Source: Candidatus Gastranaerophilales bacterium (GTDB lineage Bacteria; Cyanobacteriota; Vampirovibrionia; Gastranaerophilales; Gastranaerophilaceae). Taken from it: DNA of 54,689 nt. The notes below the pieces were generated by a model, which ran no database searches, was not told where the DNA came from, and saw only the letters and a program-made list of their open reading frames with translations. The first letter of the stretch is position 1. Every line of letters begins with the position of its first letter. Below are positions 35,198 to 42,659 of this stretch, piece by piece. Made by a program: the position numbers and the translations under genes. The stretch is from assembly GCA_900768915.1 (NCBI GenBank), contig CAAGEQ010000011.1, forward strand, positions 1 to 54,689. The letters are read 5' to 3'.

Positions 35198-36421
35198 ATG
35201 AAGTTTTCTGTAAGAAACATATTTTTTACAATATTTATATTGTTATTATCACCAATGGTATTTGCTATAGAAGAAATACCATTACAAACAGATAATAATA
35301 ATCTTAAAATGGAAATTTTTGAGGAAAATCAAGAAGATGAAATTTCTGAAGAAGAATATCAAGATATAAGTTCCAAACCGTTAAAAAATAATGTTTATGA
35401 AAAAGGTTTAAAAGAAAAATTAAAAGATGTTTATGAACTTGAAGTATCAGATAATGACCACCAAGAATTTTTATTTAATAATATTTTGACGAAAAAATTT
35501 GAGAATGGTCCGCTTGATAATATTGGTGTATGGGGTGTATGGAGAGGTGCTTTAAATATTGATATGTTCAAGCATAACACTAATACTACAGTTAATTATA
35601 ATATTCTAGAAAGTCGGTTACATGGTAATTTTAGAAATAAAAAAACATCTTTTATAATAACTACAAGATTTGTTCCACAAAATGAATTTGGTTTTATGCA
35701 AAATTTATTTGCAGATTTTTTTATTAGGCATAAAATAAATAAAAATACTACAATTACTATGGGTAATAGTAGAACTCACACAGGACAAGAAGGTGCAAAA
35801 ACAGAACTTTTATTACCATTGTATGCATACTCACAAATTAGTAGAAATTTTGGTAATATTAGAAAACTTGGTGTACGTATCAATGGTGATTACAAACTAA
35901 TCGATTATGATATAGGTGGATATTCATCAGGTACTTATTTTAGAGAATATTTTCCAGGAGCAGAATTTAATGGTTGGGTAAACTTAAAACCATTAGGCAA
36001 AACGAATGGTAAATATGGCGATTTAAAAATTGGTGGAGGTTTAACCTCTGGACGAAGACACTTTAATTATACAGTAGTTGGTGGTTATGTAAGATATAAA
36101 TATAAAAAGTTCGGTGCAGATTTTGAAATCGCAAATGCCGATGGTTATAATGGCAGAGTAGGTTATTCAACAACTCATGCCAAAGGCTATTACACAACTC
36201 TTTATTACGATATAAACAAAAAACTACAACTAATCGCAAGATATGATGAATTTATACCAAACTGTAATTATTCTAACAAAAGAGCAAGAGAATATAGTGC
36301 AGGTGTAAATTATTTTATAAAAGGTCCTGCTTTAAAATTAATAGTTAACTATATTTTTAGACAAGATGATTATAGTCAAGATTCTCACAGAATACTTGTA
36401 GGGACTCAGGTAATGTTATAA
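35198..36421 (+). CDS. Outer-membrane beta-barrel, porin O/P-like
   Basis: 407 residues. A signal peptide (MKFSVRNIFFTIFILLLSPM, cleavage near VFA) is followed by an acidic linker (about residues 24-65) and a helical segment. A long run of alternating beta-strands with aromatic girdle residues comes next (YDIGGYSSGTYFREYFPGAEF, GGYVRYKYKKFGADFEIA). The end, LQLIARYDEFIPNCNYSNKR, a short EYSAGVNYF strand and a final LVGTQVML, resembles phosphate-selective porin (OprO/OprP) family C-termini. Likely an outer-membrane channel assembled by BamA. Its last six bases overlap recO on the other strand. Confidence 0.72.
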   Translation: MKFSVRNIFFTIFILLLSPMVFAIEEIPLQTDNNNLKMEIFEENQEDEISEEEYQDISSKPLKNNVYEKGLKEKLKDVYELEVSDNDHQEFLFNNILTKKFENGPLDNIGVWGVWRGALNIDMFKHNTNTTVNYNILESRLHGNFRNKKTSFIITTRFVPQNEFGFMQNLFADFFIRHKINKNTTITMGNSRTHTGQEGAKTELLLPLYAYSQISRNFGNIRKLGVRINGDYKLIDYDIGGYSSGTYFREYFPGAEFNGWVNLKPLGKTNGKYGDLKIGGGLTSGRRHFNYTVVGGYVRYKYKKFGADFEIANADGYNGRVGYSTTHAKGYYTTLYYDINKKLQLIARYDEFIPNCNYSNKRAREYSAGVNYFIKGPALKLIVNYIFRQDDYSQDSHRILVGTQVML

Positions 36422-37183
36422 AATTTCAGCCAAAACTTTATCTGATTTGAATTTTTTATCAGAATGACTAGCCAAATATTCTTTCAATAGATTAAAACAA
36501 ACTATACATATTTTGTCTGTGGCTTTTTTATCATAATCGCTTTCATAATTAAAATCAAACTGTAACATCGCAACTAAAAAATCTCTAATTTTGTTATGCA
36601 TTTTTAATGGAATATGATATTTTGAGTTACATTCAATGCAAAATACTCCGCCACGTTCTTTTGAAAAATACATTTCTTCATTCAAAATACGTTTGCCACA
36701 ACATAAACAAGTATCAAATTCTGGAATAATACCAGATATCAACATCATCTTTAATTGGAATTTGATGACAGCAATAATAACATCTTTTTTTTCAATGGCA
36801 GAAGATATTTTTTCTAATGCAGAATATAACAATTTATAAGTTTCCTCAGAACTAGGATCATCTTCTAAACCATAATTTGCAACTATTTCAGAAATGTAAG
36901 AAGAAAACATCAACTTCAACATATCTTCTCTAATTTTTCTAAAAGGGTTGATAGTTTGAGCCTGACAAATTGTATCTAGATTTCTACCTCTTGAAAACAT
37001 AAGAGTATTAGCAATCAAAGAATCCATTCTAGCACCAAGTTTGCTTTTAGGACGTTTGACTCCTTTTGCAACACTTCGCATTAGACCTTTGTCTTTTGAA
37101 TACATAACAATAATTTTATCTGCATCACTTAAGTCATAAGAACGCAGATTAATTGCATCTGTTGTATAATTCTTATCCGCCAA
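36416..37183 (-). CDS. recO: DNA repair protein RecO
   Basis: 255 residues. An N-terminal OB fold (TTDAINLRSYDLSDADKIIVMYSKDKGLMRSVAKGVKRPKSKLGARM) is followed by the helical domain with the zinc site (CLCCGKRI ... FCIEC). Length is normal. RecO works with RecF and RecR to load RecA on SSB-coated DNA; recF and ssb lie in this window but not adjacent. The convergent overlap with the porin-like gene means their 3' ends are mutually antisense. Confidence 0.93.
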   Translation of the reverse strand: MADKNYTTDAINLRSYDLSDADKIIVMYSKDKGLMRSVAKGVKRPKSKLGARMDSLIANTLMFSRGRNLDTICQAQTINPFRKIREDMLKLMFSSYISEIVANYGLEDDPSSEETYKLLYSALEKISSAIEKKDVIIAVIKFQLKMMLISGIIPEFDTCLCCGKRILNEEMYFSKERGGVFCIECNSKYHIPLKMHNKIRDFLVAMLQFDFNYESDYDKKATDKICIVCFNLLKEYLASHSDKKFKSDKVLAEIL

Positions 37184-37241
37184 ATCTATTCTCCTTATAT
37201 TATTCTACAACAGAAAATAAATATGGACTATAATTTACAAC

Positions 37242-38138
37242 TTATTTTTTTACACGAACACCTTCAACTTCGTGAACATCTTCTACAACCAAAAATGCTT
37301 TCTTATCTATACGTCTAACAATTTCTTTAACTTTTGCCATCTCTAAACGTGATACAACACAATATGTAAGGATTTTCTCTTCACCAGAATATCCACCACG
37401 ACTTTTCATATACGTAACACTAACATCTAATTCTTTCATAATTGTTTTACCAATTTCTTTATAGAATTCAGAAACAATTCTTACAGATTTAGAACTATTA
37501 AAACCATCAATCACAACATCAATAGTTTTTGAAGCAATATAATATGTAATAATTGAATACATTGCTTTATCAAAACCAAACATAAAACCAGATGCCGTAT
37601 AAATTAATAGGTTAAATCCCATCAAATATTCACCAATACTCATAAATGAGAAATTTTTTGATAATTTAATTGATAAAATTTCAGTACCATCTAAAGATGC
37701 ACTATTTCTTAGTATTAATCCCACACCAGTCCCTAGAATAATACCTCCAAAAATCGCTGCTAAGAATGAATCATTTGTAACACTATGACCAATAAATAAA
37801 TTTGTTGCAATAGATAAAATTGTTATAGAGTAAAAAGTTTGTACTACAAACATTTTGCCGAATGTTTGTAACGCTAAAAATATAAATGGTAAATTTAAAC
37901 AAAATATTAAAACACCAAGATTTATTTTTGTTATATAACTAAACATCATTGATACACCTATTACACCACCATCAATAATATTGTTTGGTAACATAAAACA
38001 CTCTAATGCAAAGGCAACAATAAACGCACCAATGGTTAAAATTAAAAATCTAAAAAAGGTTTCTCTAAAAATCTCAAATGGTGTTTTCTTTTGATTAATT
38101 ATTTTTCGTTTTGGTTTAAACATTTTAAAAACATCCAT
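37242..38138 (-). CDS. YitT-family membrane protein
   Basis: 298 residues. Five or six transmembrane helices (about residues 28-205), including FLILTIGAFIVAFALECFMLPNNIIDGGVIGVSMM and a later GGIILGTGVGLILRNSASLDGTEILS, match the YitT/DUF161 family. A C-terminal DUF2179 cytosolic domain (KEIGKTIMKELDVSVTYMKSRGGYSGEEKILTYCVV) completes it. GAGG is eight bases before the ATG. Function is not established in the family. It directly follows cdaA (14 bases), suggesting coexpression. Confidence 0.88.
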   Translation of the reverse strand: MDVFKMFKPKRKIINQKKTPFEIFRETFFRFLILTIGAFIVAFALECFMLPNNIIDGGVIGVSMMFSYITKINLGVLIFCLNLPFIFLALQTFGKMFVVQTFYSITILSIATNLFIGHSVTNDSFLAAIFGGIILGTGVGLILRNSASLDGTEILSIKLSKNFSFMSIGEYLMGFNLLIYTASGFMFGFDKAMYSIITYYIASKTIDVVIDGFNSSKSVRIVSEFYKEIGKTIMKELDVSVTYMKSRGGYSGEEKILTYCVVSRLEMAKVKEIVRRIDKKAFLVVEDVHEVEGVRVKK

Positions 38139-38152
38139 TTTAAATCCTCATT

Positions 38153-39040
38153 TTATTTTTTTAGTATTGTATTAAAGTTAAAAAAACTATTTTTCTTTTC
38201 ATCAGTTTCAGTATTGATGTTTAGGATTTTTTCTAAATCAGTTTTTAATGTAACTAAATCATCATACTTTTTGAGAGTTCCGTCCATGGAAATAGAAACA
38301 TCTCCAGTTTCTTCTGATACAACAAGACAAGCACAATCACTGATTTCTGTTAAACCAATTGCGGCTCTATGACGTGTACCATATTTCCAACTTAATTTTG
38401 GATTTTCTGTTAATGGTAACAGTACTCCTGCAGATAAAATTTTAGTATCTTTTATAACCATTGCACCATCATGTAATGGTGTATTAGGGTGAAATATTGT
38501 TAATATTAATTCTGCTGAAACATCTGCATTTAATTTTGTTCCAACATCAGAATAAGTACAAGGACTAAGTTCATTTTGTAATACAATTAATGCACCTGTT
38601 CTTGTCTTTGTAAAATATTTGACCGATTCTATTAATTCTTTAATAACGTCAATATCATTGTTATTAGATGCATTGTGTGGATTAAAACCAAAGAATGTCT
38701 TACTAATAAATCCAGGTTGTCCTAAATAACCCAAAAATCTCCTTAATTCTGGTTGAAAAATTACAATCAAACTTAAAGAAATTAATGCCACTAATGATTT
38801 CAAAAACATTCCTAGAATAGTTAAATTTAACATTGTTAGAATTTCACTAAATATCCAAGCAAAGAATAAAAATAATAAACCTCGAACCAATTTTTCTGAT
38901 TGCGTGTGTTCAATAAATTTTTTATAAAAAACTAATACAATTGTAACAATCAAAAGAATTTCCAAAGTATTTATCCAACCAAGATTAGATAAAGAATTTA
39001 GAAATTGAGTTTGTAGTGGTTTAACAAAAAATTCAAACAT
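38153..39040 (-). CDS. cdaA: Diadenylate cyclase CdaA (c-di-AMP synthesis)
   Basis: 295 residues. About three N-terminal transmembrane helices (residues about 20-90) are followed by a DAC domain: the catalytic DGAMVIKD, GVLLPLTENP and GTRHRAAIGLTEISDC motifs are intact. It condenses two ATP to c-di-AMP, which controls potassium and osmotic balance and cell-wall homeostasis. It starts inside the lysA stop (TAATG, one-base overlap). No CdaR or GlmM partner is adjacent, although a phosphohexomutase is at 46820. Confidence 0.95.
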   Translation of the reverse strand: MFEFFVKPLQTQFLNSLSNLGWINTLEILLIVTIVLVFYKKFIEHTQSEKLVRGLLFLFFAWIFSEILTMLNLTILGMFLKSLVALISLSLIVIFQPELRRFLGYLGQPGFISKTFFGFNPHNASNNNDIDVIKELIESVKYFTKTRTGALIVLQNELSPCTYSDVGTKLNADVSAELILTIFHPNTPLHDGAMVIKDTKILSAGVLLPLTENPKLSWKYGTRHRAAIGLTEISDCACLVVSEETGDVSISMDGTLKKYDDLVTLKTDLEKILNINTETDEKKNSFFNFNTILKK

Positions 39041-40356
39041 TATTTTAACCTATTTGGAATTACATCATGAGCAATTATATCTTCTAAAGATTCTCTCTTT
39101 ATAATAATATCAGATTGTGCATTATTTACAAGTACCATTGCAGGTTTTTCTACACGATTATAATTACTTGCCATTGAATAATTATAGGCACCTGTATTGT
39201 AAACACACAAAATGTCACCGGTTTCCATTATTGGAAGATTTATATCTTTTATTAGAATATCGCCTGATTCACAAAAACGACCAGCAATTGTTACGACTTC
39301 TTTTTTTGTTTCATTCATTTTGTTTGCAACATCTGCACAATATTCTGCTTGATACATGCTAGGACGTGGATTATCAGACATACCACCGTCAACGGTTACA
39401 TACTTTGTCATATTCGGTACTTGTTTCATGCTACCAATTGTATAAAGAGTAACACCTGATGTTGAAATAATACTTCTACCAGGCTCAATATATAATGTAG
39501 GTGGTTCGATATTATATTTTTCAATATGTTTTTCTAACGATGCAATAATAACATCAGCAATTTCATTAACTGATGGTGGTTTGTCTTTTTCTGTATATTT
39601 TACACCAAGCCCACCTCCAATATTTATTTCATCAAACTTGATACCAAATTTTGCTTCAACTCTAGAAATTTCTTGTATTAAAACATCAATTTCATCGTGG
39701 AAACATTGAGGTTCAAAAATTTGAGAACCGATATGAGCATGCAATCCTCTAATTGTAATATTATTATGATTTTGAGTAATATCTTTTATTACTTCATCTA
39801 ACTGAGATAAATCAAAGCCAAATTTAGAATCTAATTGACCAGTTTGAATATATTCATGAGTATGACATTCAATTCCTGGAGTAATACGTAACAAAACATC
39901 AACGTGCTTGTTATATCTACCAGCAATTTTTGAAATCAATTTAACTTCTAAAAAGTTATCAACAGAAATTCTGCCAATATCATTCTTGATGGCGAAATCT
40001 AATTCTTCTTCAGTTTTGTTATTACCATTAAACAAAACTTTTGATAAAGATACACCACTATTCAATACAGTATAAATTTCTCCAATAGAAACTGTATCAA
40101 ACCCAAAACCTTCACTATCTAAAAGTTTTGTAATCGCAGAAGTACATAATGCTTTTGAAGCATACATCATTCTTGTATGTGGATAAGATTTAAACGCATT
40201 TTTGAAATCATTACAAATTGCTCTAAGTGTAGCCTCATCTATAACATACAATGGCGAACCGTATTTTTCTACTAATTCAACGGTATCACAACCGCCAATA
40301 GTAAGATTTCTTTCTACTTTTGCTGTAATTGGTTTTATTAATTGATTGGTTGTCAT
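39040..40356 (-). CDS. lysA: Diaminopimelate decarboxylase
   Basis: 438 residues, PLP-dependent. MMYASKALCTSAI holds the lysine that binds PLP; HIGSQIF, EINIGGGLGVKY, LYIEPGRSIIS, the GRFCESGD motif (C from the partner subunit) and YNTGAYNYSMASNYN are all present. Last step of lysine synthesis, from meso-DAP made by DapF. First gene of the lysA-cdaA-yitT unit. The promoter upstream is clear, and no lysine riboswitch is seen in the 225-base leader and spacer. Confidence 0.96.
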   Translation of the reverse strand: MTTNQLIKPITAKVERNLTIGGCDTVELVEKYGSPLYVIDEATLRAICNDFKNAFKSYPHTRMMYASKALCTSAITKLLDSEGFGFDTVSIGEIYTVLNSGVSLSKVLFNGNNKTEEELDFAIKNDIGRISVDNFLEVKLISKIAGRYNKHVDVLLRITPGIECHTHEYIQTGQLDSKFGFDLSQLDEVIKDITQNHNNITIRGLHAHIGSQIFEPQCFHDEIDVLIQEISRVEAKFGIKFDEINIGGGLGVKYTEKDKPPSVNEIADVIIASLEKHIEKYNIEPPTLYIEPGRSIISTSGVTLYTIGSMKQVPNMTKYVTVDGGMSDNPRPSMYQAEYCADVANKMNETKKEVVTIAGRFCESGDILIKDINLPIMETGDILCVYNTGAYNYSMASNYNRVEKPAMVLVNNAQSDIIIKRESLEDIIAHDVIPNRLK

Positions 40357-40393
40357 TCAAGAGTATCCTTATCAATATATTATCTATAATATT

Positions 40394-40422
40394 AGAATAC
40401 AGGAAATATACCCAATTTACAA
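40394..40422 (-). promoter_or_regulatory. Promoter of lysA-cdaA-yitT
   Basis: On the minus strand: TTGTAA (-35), 17 bases, TATTCT (-10), about 35-40 bases upstream of the lysA ATG. Confidence 0.55.
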
Positions 40423-40581
40423 TAGTATTCATTATTTAAACATATTTTAAAATCGTCAACTTTTGTAAAGAAGTTCATTGAATTTTTTAATTGTTCATTG
40501 TACAATTATTGCACTTAGTTAGTATGAGTTAACGTATTTTATTTTATTCAATGACACTAAAAAATAACAAGAAGGTATATT

Positions 40582-41250
40582 ATGAGTATCAATGCAATTA
40601 ATGGTGTAAACACAAATCCAAATAAAAAATTAGAAAACAAAATCATGGTAGCAACTGGTGTTGGCTTTGTAGCCGGAACAGCAGGTGTTGGTTCTAGAAA
40701 GAATTGGTTATACAAAGGTCAACCATCAGATACATTTGTAAAAAATGTAAGTAACAATTTAGCAAAGAAAATGACTCCAGAAGAAAAAGAAGAAGCAGGA
40801 AAAATTAACACATTCTTAAAAGCAGTTGTAAATCCTGAAACAAACATGGATGATTTAAAACCACAAATTAGGGAGAGTAAAGAACTTTCAGATGCAATCA
40901 AATCAACACCAGAAGAAAATGTTGAAGATGCTATAAATAGAGTATTTTCAAACCCTAATAAAGAAGAAGTAAAACAAAACTTATTAGATTTACAGGACAA
41001 AACTGTTAGCCATAAAAAATCAGGAAAAAATACTGCATTAAAACTTGTTCACGATAACTTTAACAGTCAAGAAAAGAAACTTGTAAAAAATGAAAATACT
41101 AGTGAAGAAGTTTTTGGAATGTTGAAGAAAACGGCTAAAAAAATCCAAGTAAAAACAGCCTTGTTGGGTGGTGTAGTAGCAGGATTGGTAGCAGGTGCGG
41201 CATGCTTAATCGCATCAGATGTTCCAGATTTAACAAAAGATAAAAAATAA
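40582..41250 (+). CDS. Orphan protein with two hydrophobic segments
   Basis: 222 residues, AAGAAGGT six bases before the ATG. No family is recognised. The N-terminus MSINAINGVNTNPN is polar, without a signal peptide. A short Gly/Ala-rich hydrophobic stretch follows (about residues 22-37), then a charged helical middle (MTPEEKEEAGKINTFLKAV and EENVEDAINRVFSNPNKEEV), and a C-terminal transmembrane-like Gly/Ala segment (LLGGVVAGLVAGAACLIASD, about 193-213). The opening SINxINxxNxN resembles that of the orphan at 50888. Possible exported or tail-anchored membrane protein; function unknown. Confidence 0.75.
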   Translation: MSINAINGVNTNPNKKLENKIMVATGVGFVAGTAGVGSRKNWLYKGQPSDTFVKNVSNNLAKKMTPEEKEEAGKINTFLKAVVNPETNMDDLKPQIRESKELSDAIKSTPEENVEDAINRVFSNPNKEEVKQNLLDLQDKTVSHKKSGKNTALKLVHDNFNSQEKKLVKNENTSEEVFGMLKKTAKKIQVKTALLGGVVAGLVAGAACLIASDVPDLTKDKK

Positions 41251-41257
41251 TAAAAAA

Positions 41258-41603
41258 GGTAAAGTAGTTCATAAGCCGTGTTCTGTTTTAAGATAATCAT
41301 CTGTCTGGGATTACAATTACTTGTAACCACTAGCGATATTTCCGAAGTGGGCGAACAACCTTTATAACCTTCGATTTAATCTTGCATTCGACTTGGGTTT
41401 ACCTAGCTGATATTTCTCAATATCACTGGTGAGGCTCTTAACTCACCGTTGCACCATCGCCTGTGACCTATGTCCATCGGCAGTCTACATTTCTGTGGCA
41501 CTATCCACCGACTCACGTCGTCCGGAGTTTCTCCGGAAGTCTGTTCTTGAATGCACGGACTTTCCTCACTTATAAAAAGCGCGATTATCCGACTACTTTA
41601 CCT
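41258..41603 (-). ncRNA. rnpB: RNase P RNA, bacterial type A
   Basis: About 346 bases on the minus strand. P1 pairs GGTAAAGTAGT with ACTACTTTACC at the two ends. Conserved segments are present: GAGGAAAGTCCG near the 5' end, GGTGCAACGGTGAG, and ACAGAACACGGCTTATGAAC near the 3' end, which closes P4. A GCCGATGG segment is also visible. It is the ribozyme that matures tRNA 5' ends. Its 3' end is within ten bases of the convergent upstream gene's stop. Confidence 0.95.
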
Positions 41604-41619
41604 AAAACTATATTAACAT

Positions 41620-41655
41620 GAAAAATCACCAACCTCAAAAGAGATTGGTGATTTT
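41620..41655 (-). terminator. Terminator of rpmI-rplT
   Basis: On the minus strand, AAAATCACCAA / TTGGTGATTTTT with a 12-base loop follows the rplT stop and precedes rnpB. Confidence 0.8.
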
Positions 41656-41673
41656 AAAGTTTTTGACAAAAAC

Positions 41674-42027
41674 CTATGCGATAGCAGCTTTAGCTTTTTC
41701 AACTACGATAGCAAATGCTTCTGGTTCATTAACTGCTAAATCAGCTAACATTTTTCTGTTAACGATAATGTCAGCTTTTTTGCAAGCATTAACGAATCTA
41801 GAATAGCTTAAGCCTTGTGCTCTAACAGCCGCATTGATTCTAACAATCCAAAGACGACGCATATTACGTTTTGTAGTACGTCTATCTCTGTAAGCATATT
41901 TAAGTGCTTTCATAACAGCACAGTTAGCAACTTTAAATATTCTGCTTCTTGCGCCTTTGAAACCCTTAGCTAATTTTAATATTTTTTTGTGTCTGTTACG
42001 ACATACATTTCCACGTTTAACTCTCAT
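41674..42027 (-). CDS. rplT: 50S ribosomal protein bL20
   Basis: 117 residues. MRVKRGNVCRNRHKKILKLAKGFKGARSRIFKVA, then YRDRRTTKRNMRRLWIVRINAAVRAQGLSYSRF, are the family's conserved sequence. An assembly protein of the large subunit. AGGAG is nine bases before the ATG. It is downstream of rpmI by 12 bases; infC, usually first in this operon, is absent here. Confidence 0.98.
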   Translation of the reverse strand: MRVKRGNVCRNRHKKILKLAKGFKGARSRIFKVANCAVMKALKYAYRDRRTTKRNMRRLWIVRINAAVRAQGLSYSRFVNACKKADIIVNRKMLADLAVNEPEAFAIVVEKAKAAIA

Positions 42028-42039
42028 TGTTCAACACTC

Positions 42040-42249
42040 CTATCTTGAATACTTCTTGTAAGGTAACTCTTTAGAAACTAAATCAACTTGTCCTTGTGCA
42101 ATAGTAATATCGCTGAACAATTTACGTTTTCTAGCTCCTGACTTGTGTTGAAGCAAGTGGCCAATTCCAGCATGTCTTCTTTGGATTTTACCTAATGCTG
42201 TGATTTTGTATCTCTTAGCAGCAGATTTGTGTGTTTTCATCTTTGGCAT
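42040..42249 (-). CDS. rpmI: 50S ribosomal protein bL35
   Basis: 69 residues from ATG 42249, with GGAG about eight bases upstream; a longer frame to 42288 has no support. MPKMKTHKSAAKRYKITALGKIQRRHAGIGHLLQHKSGARKRKL is the bL35 signature. First gene of rpmI-rplT. Confidence 0.96.
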   Translation of the reverse strand: MPKMKTHKSAAKRYKITALGKIQRRHAGIGHLLQHKSGARKRKLFSDITIAQGQVDLVSKELPYKKYSR

Positions 42250-42463
42250 TTTATTTCTCCTTTTGTTTTGTAATCTCGGGCAAGGCATACCAACGCACTA
42301 TACTCCGATTATTTTTAGTGTACTATAACAAAATTTTACATGCAAGTAGCAAAGAATTTTTGCTAAATATATTGAAACAAAACTAAGTTTGTATAATGTG
42401 ACATGTATATATTTAATTTTTTATTTTTCCTGAATAAGATATGTAATCATAAATAATTGTAGG
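42250..42463. other. Intergenic region upstream of rpmI
   Basis: Part of a 410-base gap without a convincing gene (42250-42659). It should hold the divergent promoters of rpmI-rplT and the 831-residue gene. No structured leader such as an L20 autoregulatory RNA was recognised by eye. Confidence 0.4.
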
Positions 42464-42508
42464 TAAGGCTCTGCCTGACAAAATATAAATATAAATTGTT
42501 CAATTATT
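42464..42508. repeat. Degenerate copy of the GCCTGAC palindromic repeat
   Basis: GTAAGGC-tct-GCCTGAC is followed by AAAATATAAAT and an AT-rich tail with TTGTTCAATT. It matches the element at 27323-27363 (GCCTGACAAAATATA shared exactly) with one mismatch in the stem. Confidence 0.5.
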
Positions 42509-42659
42509 ATTTTCATTTTAATAAAAAACAAAACAAATAATTTCTCAAAACACGCATTATTACATGTATTAAGACATGTTACGAAATTTTGTAACATTGA
42601 AATCACATCAAATTCAAAGACTTATTATATATACGATGTAAGATTACAGGAGCTTAAAA

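Noticed and set aside
40357..40581. Possible lysine riboswitch upstream of lysA
   Set aside because: The minus-strand leader is short and AT-rich, without conserved lysine-aptamer segments; the promoter is only about 35-40 bases from the ATG.
41067..41330. Minus-strand frame of 87 residues
   Set aside because: It overlaps the 3' end of RNase P RNA and the complement of the well-supported gene at 40582.
42421..42606. Minus-strand frame of 61 residues in the gap before the modular orphan
   Set aside because: It overlaps the palindromic repeat, has no ribosome site and is Phe/Ile-rich noise; considered non-coding.
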